Assembly: GCF_042453785.1 (NCBI RefSeq)
Contig: NC_091662.1
Span: 935,001 to 999,000, forward strand
DNA: 64,000 nt
Source: Malus domestica
Lineage: Eukaryota; Streptophyta; Magnoliopsida; Rosales; Rosaceae
Direction: 5' to 3'
Both the position numbers and the translations under genes were made by a program. Shown piece by piece: positions 1 through 9,772 of the stretch (positions are counted from its first letter, which is position 1; every line of letters begins with the position of its first letter). A model generated the notes under the pieces. That model worked only from the letters and a program-made list of their open reading frames with translations, was not told the origin of the DNA and made no database searches.

Positions 1-20
1 GGTTCGTGGTGGTTCTCCAT
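1..20 (-). CDS. Possible start of a minus-strand gene cut by the window edge
   Basis: Read on the minus strand, an ATG at position 20 opens a frame Met-Glu-Asn-His-His-Glu that runs off the window. The sequence upstream of it (plus positions 21 to about 150) is CT/CA-rich on the minus strand, like a plant 5' leader, and an AT-rich TATA-like stretch lies near 205-225. Only six complete codons are visible, so no product can be named. It could equally be a chance ATG. Confidence 0.25.
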
Positions 21-433
21 TATTTTGATTTGTGTGGAGAGGTTAGGGGTGGTGGTGGTGGTATTTGTGTTTTTATTTGGGAGGAGGAGGAGGCCCCGTG
101 GAGAAGGTGCAATGACGGATGAGGACACGTAGATTTCCGGAATTCATGGGATGCTTTTGGGGTTTCTGGTCATTTGACGTTGTTCAGAGATTATCGCTTT
201 TTAGGGTCTTTTTTATTTTATATTTTTTTCCTTTCGATAAATCTGAAAACCATGTTGGGCCAGAATTTGAAGGTTAATATTGTCGTCCATTTGCATGACT
301 TATGGGCTGGGCTCGAATACAAAATTGGAATGTGAGCTTGAACATAGCATAGATTTTATGGTGTGATTAGTTTTTCTTGTTGCCCAATTAAGAAAACTAC
401 GTGCTTATGAGATGAGATTTGGTGCCGATGTGG
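21..433. other. Non-coding stretch, possible upstream region of the edge gene
   Basis: No convincing reading frame. It holds a GGT/GGA-rich patch at about 45-95 and AT-rich sequence beyond about 190. It may be the leader and promoter of the putative minus-strand gene at the window edge. Confidence 0.4.
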
Positions 434-580
434 TTAAGCGAGTTGATTTTTTTTTTTTTGGTCAAACGATAAGTTTTGTTAGATTAGTCATTGATGGGGT
501 TCGAACACACGCTATCATGTAAGGGCTCAACACATTTTCATCATTGTGGTAAAGAGCCACTTGTGTTAAGCGAGTTGATT
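434..580 (-). mobile_element. tRNA-derived SINE with 15-bp target duplication
   Basis: A 117-bp insert (449-565) is flanked by a perfect 15-bp direct repeat, TTAAGCGAGTTGATT, at 434-448 and 566-580. A T-run sits at its left end, so the element lies on the minus strand with a poly(A) tail. On that strand a B-box-like GTTCGAACCCC and an A-box-like AGTGGCTCTTTACC are present, as expected of a tRNA-derived, Pol III-transcribed SINE. It was mobilised in trans by an LTR-independent (LINE) machinery. A tail fragment of the same family recurs at about 28042-28085. Confidence 0.75.
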
Positions 581-2059
581 AGGACTGTGTTTTTTTTTGT
601 ACATGAGTTCGAATTTTCATTATTATAAGTTAAGATTAGTTTAGAATATCACATTGTTGGACAAAAACAAAGGAAGATTTGAGTAATCCATTTGAATTTT
701 TGTTTATTAATTTTCTTTAATTTATTCGATCTAAGAGCTGAAGATTAAGAAAAGTATATGAAAGATAAAAATAAGTGTCTTTTAATATTAGTTTGTATGA
801 TCCTTAGAACCCATGGTGTGTTCTTCCTCACATGATAAGATCTTTGTCCATATCCTTTGTGTAGTAAAATATTGTAGAAGTGGGGTTGGGGTTGATACGT
901 TTGTATTGTTTATTGAGAGAAAATATACTCACTCCTGACATTTGTGATTCTCTACACCTTGTCTTGTTTTTAACTTTGAAAAAGATTCACTTCTATTCAA
1001 TTTTGATATTATTTATTGATAAATTTGATCATTTATGATATAATTTCTTTAAATAGTCGATTTTATATGTGGGGTAAGACGCCATTTGTGTGTACAATCA
1101 AATTGACTTTCAGGTTATAAGGACAAAGACGTCTCATTATCACAATGAATGAGACCACGTGGATTGGAGATTGGACTTACGTGCGACCCGATAATACCCT
1201 CATATAATGCAGCCCGTTCATTTGTGAGAGTGTCTGACCATCTAGCTGGTCAGACTGCTCTACTCACAATTCTGAAATAAAATTTAATAGTTAAAACACC
1301 TGTTTCATTGAAGCCAAACTTTTCCCCCTCTTAATTCTACTTGATTCATTGAAATAGTGCAAAAAAGAATGTGCAAATTCACTACCCTTTTTACCTAAAC
1401 ACAAAAACAGAAGAAATGAAGTACTCAACAAAACCATTCACTGCAGCCGAGAAAAGACATTTTATTTACTAGAAAGCCCAATGAAACATTACAAGAAGAG
1501 ATTTGGTTGATCACGTGGCTCACCCTTGTCCCTTAATAAGTGCCAGGTTTTCAGTTCATAGCAACACGCAGCACCACTGTCTCATTCGACACACACCTCG
1601 TGGACTTGTTGGAAGCTTTCGGTTAAGTTGCACTGAAACTCCCTCAACCTTTCCATCCCATGTCTCTCACCTTTTCTTTGTTTTGTTTTGTCTCCTCATC
1701 TTTTACTTTTCTTTTGCTCATTTTCGTTGAAGAATATAGCCCCACATCGAAAACCTGACTGCAGTAAACACTATTTATTTTTGTTTTACCAGTAGTAGTA
1801 GTAGGCCGTTGAACCGTCTCTGAAACTTTAACGGTTTTCACTGGTACATAATTGAGAGGAGAGAGATGAAGATGATTGATGCAGATCGTATATACAACCA
1901 TCAATGGTATGGACCCCTCTTTTGTCTGCCACCATATTTTGTTTCCATCTTATTGTTTAACTTCCCTCTTCTTCTTCTTCTTCATTTCTTTGGAAAATAT
2001 TTCAGGACCAAGCAGCTTTTCATGGTGGAAAAACTGTATCATTTATAAGAGAAATATAT
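581..2059. other. Intergenic / promoter region of the first RING gene
   Basis: AT-rich DNA with no supported gene; the short frames have no recognisable content. A 48-nt imperfect hairpin lies at 1222-1269. The distal promoter of the RING gene starting at 2166 is probably here, but no single element can be assigned with confidence. Confidence 0.4.
1222..1269. repeat. Two-part inverted repeat (hairpin)
   Basis: Inner arms GTCTGACCA (1232-1240) and TGGTCAGAC (1247-1255) are perfect complements. Outer arms TTGTGAG (1222-1228) and CTCACAA (1263-1269) also pair. It may be the core of a degraded palindromic mobile element or a cruciform-prone site. No neighbouring feature explains it. Confidence 0.55.
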
Positions 2060-2061
2060 AC

Positions 2062-2113
<52 letters not shown>
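2060..2113. repeat. Compound (TA)n(GA)n microsatellite
   Basis: An alternating TA run passes into an uninterrupted GA run of about 18 repeats, ending some 50 bp before the ATG of the RING gene at 2166. GA/CT tracts in this position are common in plant core promoters and 5' leaders. It is likely length-polymorphic. Confidence 0.85.
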
Positions 2114-2115
<2 letters not shown>

Positions 2116-2165
2116 ACACTTGTTTTCTTTGTCGGTTTTGAGTTGTTATTTGGAGGTTGAAATTA

Positions 2166-3336
2166 ATGGCTGGAATGCTTCCTGGTGTGGAATGCGCTCG
2201 GAGGAGACGAGTCCATCAGAGCGGAGAGTCACCGTGCGTCGGCGGCATCCATGGCAGCACCAGGCGCTCTTCTTTCTGTTTGTATGCTAGCAACCATGAA
2301 TCTCACCACACCTCCACCTCTTCACTGGTAATTCTATCGCTCTCTGTGTTTTTCGCTCTCTCATTTTCTTGGAAGCATCCGATTTTTCTTACCCTCGAAA
2401 ATGAATGAATCAAACAAGAATCAATCGAGGAAAAGAAGAAGAGAGCGCAGAAGGAGAAACGAGAAACTGGAGTGTGAAAATCGCTGTCCTACCGATTTAA
2501 ATTACAAGCAAATATAATTTTCTCCTGTTGTATATGGATTATTTTTCATGATCATTGTTTCAATTTGCATGTTTGAATCATTAATAACAGTATTAATTTA
2601 TTGGACACAATAGCAAAGAAGCATACTGAACCAAGCATACATGGATGAGAAGCTGGGAGTGGAAGCCAGAGAAGCCAAGGGGAGATTAGATGAAAGACTG
2701 AGAACACAAAGAAAACCACAACCCAAAAGGTAATTAATTTACCAATATGTGGTCCGGCTATGAAACAAATTGTTGCTGACACATCAATAATGCCTCGATA
2801 TCCATGTTATTGATGCGTTCTTGACAATATCAATGAAACAGTTGTTCCTTCATGCACATAAAATTTCTTAACAATAATGGTTCTTGCACTAACATACGCG
2901 ACGGGAATAAATTTCCTCTCATTCTTTTCTCCTTCTGCAATACCTGTTTATTTTTGTCTCTCGATTTTCGATATGTTTTAACTATGTGTTTTATTATATT
3001 TGTGATAAATTTAGGCATACTAATGGTGGTAACAAGGGACTGAAATGTGTGGATGGAGGAGGAAGATCATCTGTCTTGCTTGGGGAGTTGCAGAAAGAAG
3101 TTTACGGAGCAAACAAGAGTAGTAGTAGTACAAGTGGGTCAAAGAAGTTCAGCTGGTCAAAGCTGACCTGGAAGTCATCGGACCAGGATGAGTGTGCAGT
3201 CTGCCTGGAGAGGCTCAGGCCAGGTGAGACCCTGGTGCACCTGCCCTGTGCCCATAGGTTCCACTCTGGTTGCATGGTTCCATGGCTTCACAACAATGCC
3301 CATTGCCCCTGTTGCAGAATGGAGATTATCTCCTAG
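2166..3336 (+). CDS. RING-H2 zinc finger protein, probable E3 ubiquitin ligase
   Basis: Three exons: 2166-2327, 2614-2729 and 3015-3336, giving 199 aa. All junctions are GT-AG and the frame is maintained (phase 0, then phase 2). The start at 2166 was chosen because the MAGMLPGVE N-terminus looks like a conserved plant RING protein; an upstream in-frame codon at 2157 is not ATG. Exon 2 encodes a charged, probably helical stretch (about residues 55-93). The C-terminal 50 residues form a complete RING-H2 finger: CAVC, then CAHRFH with SGC, then CPCC. The protein ends five residues after the last cysteine. RING-H2 proteins recruit an E2 and transfer ubiquitin to a substrate; the substrate here is unknown. 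There is no signal peptide or membrane segment. The RING call is firm, the exact subfamily is not. Confidence 0.85.
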
Positions 3337-6300
3337 TAATTGTATTGGTAATTTGGTAAATGCAAATTGTAAAATATAGATTGAGCTTGCAGTTGCAGTT
3401 GTAGAGTTGGTTTGAAGTTTGAACAATTAACTTTGTGGTGCTAATTGTTTGGTTACAATATGTTTTTGTTAAAGTGAATAGTTGCCAAGTAGTCTTTGTG
3501 TGAGTAGATAGTTTATGCAAATTTGTGGGAGATTATAATTCCACACATTAATCTTGATGTAGGACAAGATATGGGTCAATTCCGACGAAAAAATATCAAG
3601 AAAATAAAATGTTTTAGAGTTTGGAAAGAAGAATTAAAGTTGGGCTATATCAGATTTAATTAACATCGCGACAGAAAAAGTAACAAGAAATATTATCGTG
3701 CTAGAATTGAGAGTAATATGTCCTTTTTGAAGAGAATGCAAGAAGAACAAGACTCATGGTTATAATATGAGCCCGTCATGTTTACGGCCATTCGAGGTTG
3801 TTTAAACTCCCAAAACAACATTTTTAAAGTCTAATAAAACAACCTTTCATGTCGTTTAATTTACTAAGACCCTGAGCTTCCCGAGGGGTTGTGTTTGTGT
3901 CTTTTTAAGTCGTTTGGCTCCTAATGTAATGTATCAATTCAAAAAATAATCAAACAACCTTTCGATTTTATCCATCTATGATGGATTCCAAAAACCTTGG
4001 TTCTTCAAGATTTACGTTTGTAATCCTTATATGCTCGTGTTGCGTCAAATCTCTTCCACATCTTTCGGGAAAATGCTTGACTAGTTATATGTAGCGTTTC
4101 TCATAACAAACAAATCTCAATCTGACTTTTATAAACGAACTTTTTCAGTTTTTATTTTTGCAAGTCACTTTAGTATATGTGATAGTCTACATAAGGAATA
4201 ACTCTTTAATTATTGTAAAGAGTTAAACATTATTCCAAAATTCTCAATGATTTCCAAATTATTGAACCAACATGTGATCTCCAATACAAAATTTTAAGAG
4301 GTGCAATCCCTTTTGTGAATGAATGTAATTGCACTACATATCACTATCCATCCATCCAACCTCCCCACCTTGAAATTGAATATCAGATGAGAGAAAAGGC
4401 TCCACTCATGTGACGGGTGGGACAAGAACAGGTGAATTATAGGACAGTCTTTGCTGTCTTGGTCGACCTTTCTCTTGTTTAGTGGAAATCATTTGTTCTT
4501 GCACTAATCAAATGTTAATACCAATCTTCGCTTCCAATTAAGGGAGATCATGGTGAGATCATAACAACTTAAGTCGCGAAAAAGATGGGCAGTAGTGGAT
4601 CCATGAGTTTTTCGTTAATAAGTGAGGTCATAAAAGTTTGGTGCGGTGTTCTTACTTAAGTATTTTTTTGGTGGGTTTTTTTGGTGCGGTGTCGCTTGAG
4701 CCTTCAGAGACTGAGGAACGAGGATGGAAATTGAGTGACGTGAGTGAATTTGGGTGAAATAGAGGATAAGGGAAGCGTACTGAATGGGACACAAACGCAA
4801 ACCTAAGAATAGAAAAGCTAGAATTCACTAGAGATTGGGATAAACCCGAAAGATTTTTTGTTCATTTATGAATCAATACATTACACTGGGAGCCAAATGG
4901 CTTAAATAGACTTAATTTGACTTTGGGAAGTTCGTATCAAACCTTGTGAAGTTCATAGAAAGTCTAATGAAATACAAAAATATTGATTAGATTGAAAAAT
5001 GAAAAGTCTGATTTTATTACCAACTTTAAAATGCTGTTTTGGAAGCTGAAACGACATCAGATGGTTAAAATCTGTTAAGGAATTTTCAAACCTTGTGAAG
5101 TTCATATCTTGTCCTACATCAAGGTTTTGGATAAAAATAAGATTTGCAGCCTTGCTTCATCCTGTTTTGTTTAGCTGTTGAGTTGGCAAAATCCGAGTCA
5201 TTTTCATTAAACAAGTTTGCCATAAAAATGGAGTAACAAGTTAAGACTAAACCAGATAAAAGATTCGGTTCTCTCAAACAAGACCGAAAAAATATCAATA
5301 AAATATATTCTATGCTTTGAAGGTGGAATGTCATTTTCTCCTATAAAAATGAAGCATGCTAACTTGGATTTTATCCTAATTTGGGTAAAATCTTCTTCTT
5401 TTCCTACCCTAATCCTTGTTTTTGTGTCACGACTGGCTAGCTGGAGGTCACTAAAGAATGGACCCAATTTAGCTAATTTATCTTTGTCTTGATTATATAG
5501 ATGGATAAATGATTAGGCAAGGATTGATAAACTTTGATTAATTATTCGTTGATTGATTGGAGTGACGCAAGAGTCCAAAACTTTTCAAAGTTTTCAATGT
5601 GATGTGTGACTAAGACATAACTCGGAAAGGATGAGCGGCACGAATAAGGTTTCTTTATGTCCAATTCAAGACAATGTCGCGATCGAAATTGAGCCGAAAT
5701 TACAAGCAGTATAAATTTTGAAAATTATACAAGTTTTACAGTGTAGGGTTACTATGTGAAGAAAAAAAAACCACGCTTTTATAAAACTTTATTTTTCAGC
5801 CCACTCCAGTTTACTGTTTTGTATTCCTTCAAGTTTTAGTACATATTTCCTGGTGCGACAAGAGTTTGTGGCGGTTTTGACGATCTTGACACAATGTGGG
5901 AATTCATATTTTTTTATTTTATATATATCCATCTTGTGTGGGATGAGAATTTAGTCTTACTTCTTGACCATTTATCTATGCTCTGACACTCTCGTATGTA
6001 TAAATAGGTTCATAAAAGAAAATCAATAAAAAATAAAAATAAAAATAAAAACTTTTGCCAAGGGGAAGGCAGCGAACGACGCCGTTCGGTGGACCAATTA
6101 TTTTCATTATTTTGGCACCTTTGCGAATTTTACCATTTTAGACTCTTCCCGCAACGGCTAGTTTCCTAGTGACCGTTTTCCCGTCTCCCAAATTTCAAAT
6201 CTGCAATCGACCTTCAACCCACCATTAATCTTCTTCACATACCGCAACTCCCAGAAATCTCCTTTCACTTTTCGAAAAACACCCGCAAAACCAAATCCAA

Positions 6301-6382
6301 ATCCAAGGCTCTGGCAACTTGTCGAATTCGATCTCCGTTAAACCCACTTGGCAATTCAAATCAAGGACCCAGAATTTCAAAA
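3337..6382. other. Intergenic region, 3 kb, no supported gene
   Basis: AT-rich sequence without a credible coding frame. Visible structure: a 21-bp perfect inverted repeat with arms at 3553-3573 and 5103-5123, and a short direct repeat (CAAACCTTGTGAAGTTCATA) at about 4940 and 5090. The last 300 bp form the leader and promoter of the next gene (6383), with CT/CA-rich sequence from about 6120. Confidence 0.5.
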
Positions 6383-8370
6383 ATGGTATATTCATACGCG
6401 CCCGCGTACTACTCCACAATCCACGACTCCATGACCTCCCTGTGCAAGTCCATTCTTCCCTTCAGCTTCAAGAAGCGGCGGTTGCCTGCGGCGGAGCAGA
6501 GGCTTTCGAAGCTGCAGTCGGATAACCTCAAGTGGCAGCAGGACTCTTTCCACCAGATTCTGAACTTGATGGGTCTTCACAAAGAAGGCATCTTGGCTGA
6601 GACCGAGGTGTCCGCTTTCCGATTGCATTTGCTCGAAACCCTCATTGCCTCTCAGGTGGCGGAGCACGAACAGCCGGTTATTCTGAGAGACAAGTTGCTG
6701 TTCTTGCAGGTAAAATGCCAGTCTGCAATCTCAACTCTTTCCTTTTTTTTTTCATTTCGATTGGATTTTCTTTCTTGGTTTTCTGAGTAACCAAGCAATG
6801 TTTAGGAGCTCTTGTATGCGAAATGCATATCGGAAGACGAGTACCATTCTTCGAAAAGGCCGTTGCTGCAGCGATTAGAGGCACAGGGAGCTGAGATCGA
6901 GGCCAAAGATATAATCGCTTCAGGGTCGCTGCCAGCGAAGGATCCGAAAGAGAATACAGATCAAGAGCAGTGGTCGGAAATTGACTTGAAGGATGAGAAA
7001 TGCTTGCTAACGAAAGATAAAGAGGGTTTGAATTCGAAGAACAAATCGAAACACAGCTCGGCAGTGAAACAAATCAAAGGGGCAGCTTCGGTGTTGGGAT
7101 TTGTATCACCTTACAAACATGGGAAAAACAGGGGAGAAAAGAGCATATTCGATTTGCCTGATTCGTCAAAATTCTCTTCTTCCAGCTCTTCTAAGCATCA
7201 AGCAGGAGATCAATCGTCGATTCTTATGCCGGAAAGCTTGCCACAGGTGCCGGTGAAAGAGAACGGCAGCGCAGATCGAACAAGGAGGAAACCGTTTAGG
7301 AGTCTGTTTCAGAGAGAACAGAAAGAGGGTCAGGGGGATCATGCCCACGAAAATGAACAAACACCTTCGAAATCGGCCAAAAAGCAATGGGGTTTTGATG
7401 GATTCAAGAAATGGAAGAGGAATGAGTCGGAGGACGAGACAACTCCGCTGCCGCTAAACGAACGATCGGATAGTGAGGCTCACTTGAAGCTTGTTCCAAT
7501 CCCCATGGGTGAAGGGCCAGACACTAAGCTCATAAAAAGGAGGCTGCTTTCGGATGGTTCTCCTTCCGATTTCTTCATTGACAAGGTTCAAAACCGTATG
7601 ATTTAATTTCGTAATTTGCTGGCTTATATTTGAAGCATGATCCGAAATTGAAGGTTGTTTTTTTTCTTATTTTTGTATGATCTGAAGGTTTTAGGGGAGA
7701 AGATAAAGAAGGAGCTGTCAAGAATTCAGTCAGAGCTTTGCGCTTCAAATCCAAATCTTCGATTTACGTAAGCCTTTTGATGAGTCTTTCTTACATATAC
7801 ATTGGTATCGAAAAGCAATCTTTTTGTATCGAAAACATACGAGTTTGATTCTTGTGATTTGCTCAGGAATGAACAAATTGAAGCTATTTCGACCAGGCTT
7901 CCGGTGGACAAGGCTGATCTGAAGAAGTTCTTTCCCAAGTGAGCAAATCTTCTCTAACTAAAACCACCGCCCCCTTGTACTTTCTCTCTTATTTTTCATT
8001 GGATTTTTGTTTCGTTTTCAGGTCGTGGTGCGATCGGTATGGAGAAGTTGTTCTGGACGTGGTGAGGAAAGAGTTCAAGGAGCATGTTGGGGAGATGGAG
8101 AGCTTGAGAAATGCGGCAAGAGAGAAACACGGTATCCACTCAGCGCGATGGACTGCATTCCAAGATGACGAGGAGAATTGTCACCCGAATCTCTTTGCTC
8201 CGCCGCGAGACAACAACCACAATTATACTTCAAAGTTCCATGAAACCAATCCGTTCTGTGATGATCACATTCACACCACCCCTAGGAAGCTGAGATCGAA
8301 ACCGGCAACTTATACACAAGAGCAGAACCAGAACCAGAATCCCTTTTGGATCCCGGGGCACGGCTACTAA
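6383..8370 (+). CDS. Plant-specific conserved protein of unknown function
   Basis: Five exons: 6383-6709, 6806-7585, 7688-7767, 7867-7938 and 8022-8370. Together they encode 535 aa with GT-AG introns and an unbroken frame. The N-terminal 109 residues are compact and hydrophobic/helical (MVYSYAPAYYSTIHDS, then a KKRRLP basic patch). The middle (about 150-360) is a low-complexity, charged, Ser/Lys/Glu-rich linker, probably disordered. The C-terminal part regains order: a helix (GEKIKKELSRIQSEL), then a conserved-looking block with PVDKADLKKFFPKSWCDRYG, then an Asn/Gln-rich tail ending in GHGY. There is no signal peptide, membrane segment or catalytic motif. The layout of two ordered ends around a basic linker suggests a nuclear or scaffold protein. 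I recognise it only as a plant-conserved type and assign no function. Confidence 0.85.
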
Positions 8371-9204
8371 TGCGTTTTCGTTGAGTAGCTGCTTAATATG
8401 TATTTTGATTGAGAGATCGCTTGATATGTTGTATGAACTTTGAGAGAAGAACGCTGTTCTTCCAAGCATTCAAACTTTATGTTTGATTTGTAAATGTAGG
8501 CAATGTATTATCTCCTTCAATGTTTCGGAACTCGATTCGCTCCTTGATTTTTATTTTCTTAGTTCTTCTCACTCACTATTTGAAATCCTCTAAAGGGCCT
8601 TCATGCAAATATCCAACACGCGTGTAATACAAGAAACAAATCAATCGAAACATACGACATGATCATCAGGAGTTGGGGTTACTTGCGATGCAGGTAAAGT
8701 GGTCGAATTGGATTGGAAATCAAGTTAAAAATCGCAAATTCGGCAGCAAGAGGAATTTTTTGCAGACACCTGAACCCCGAGTCGTCCTAACCAGAGACTA
8801 TACCTTGACAACAAAACTAGCAAGATTTATTCAAGACATTCAAGTAAAGGCAAAGGAATCTGCAAGCTTTTGAGCAAAATGGAAGGTCCGTTACCAATAA
8901 TTCCAGCAAGAAACCCACTATGTGAAAAAGATAAAAGAAAAAGCAGATAACGCTTCACCCCAGTCGTGAAAAGCAATCATGCTTATACACCTTGGGGCGG
9001 ATTAAAAGAACTTTACAACATTACAAAGAACTTAAAGACATTATAGCTATCCTTGGGTTTCAATCCCTAAAGAACTTCAAGACGTTATAGCTATCCTTGG
9101 GTTTCAATGCTCACTGGTCCCCTCGCTCTTAACAATTAACAATCTAACTTACTAACGCTATCGTTTGTCTAAAAATAAAAGCCAAAAATACATAACCAAA
9201 AAAC
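8371..9204. other. Intergenic region with a 44-bp tandem duplication
   Basis: 3' region of the preceding gene, then sequence with no supported gene. A 44-bp unit beginning AAAGAACTT is duplicated in tandem at 9025-9068 and 9069-9112, with only a few mismatches. It lies just upstream of the Cassandra-type LTR. Confidence 0.5.
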
Positions 9205-9480
9205 ACACTATAAGATCCCACATCGCCCACACAGTGATCCTTAAATGTATATTCTCATCCCTATCTAGCACGAGACATTTTGGGAGCTCACTAGATTCGG
9301 GTTCCGTAGGAACTCCAAAGTTAAGCGAGAAGGAAGCTAGAGCACTCCCAGGATGGGTGACTCACTGGGAAGTTGCTCGTGTGTTCCCAGAAGGCGTGGT
9401 CGGGACCCAAAGCGGACAATATCGTACTACGGTGGTGGAGCGGACCTAGGAAGTGGTCCGCCCCGGGCCGGGATGTGACA
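9205..9480 (+). mobile_element. Cassandra-type TRIM LTR carrying a 5S rRNA-like segment
   Basis: The segment 9283-9391 resembles plant 5S rRNA. It has the internal control region core (AACTCCAAAGTTAAGCG), the GGATGGGTGA block and CTGGGAAGT followed by CTCGTGT. It is preceded by AAGATCCCACATCGCC near 9212 and followed by a GC-rich end finishing in GGGATGTGACA at 9480. This layout, 5S sequence inside a short LTR, is the hallmark of Cassandra terminal-repeat retrotransposons. Only one LTR-like unit is seen, so it is probably a solo or truncated LTR. The left boundary is approximate. It is not a functional 5S gene: several conserved positions differ. Confidence 0.75.
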
Positions 9481-9772
9481 AACACCAAGGTAAAAAGGGA
9501 AAATACTGAAAGAAAAAAAAACGAAAATCCCAGGGTTTGCTATGTTTGAAGCCTCTTTGTTGAGATGAAGATGCCAATTCATGCACATTGATATGTAAGT
9601 ATCTCGTTCTTTCAATCACTATAAATCCGCATCAAGGACGGCAGACGCTACAATATCGTGGATTTCGGAAAAATTCAGATACAAGTCAGTCTTGGGGGAC
9701 CAAAACATGTCCTGGTAGATGCGAAGAACCATCTTTAACTATATACATTACTGTGTAGTATGTACAATTAAA

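Noticed and set aside
1866..2079. Short Leu/Phe-rich frames upstream of the first RING gene
   Set aside because: Low complexity, overlapping in two frames, running into the TA/GA microsatellite.
9165..9449. 94-codon frame across the 5S-like region
   Set aside because: Overlaps the Cassandra-type LTR; start and content are not protein-like.
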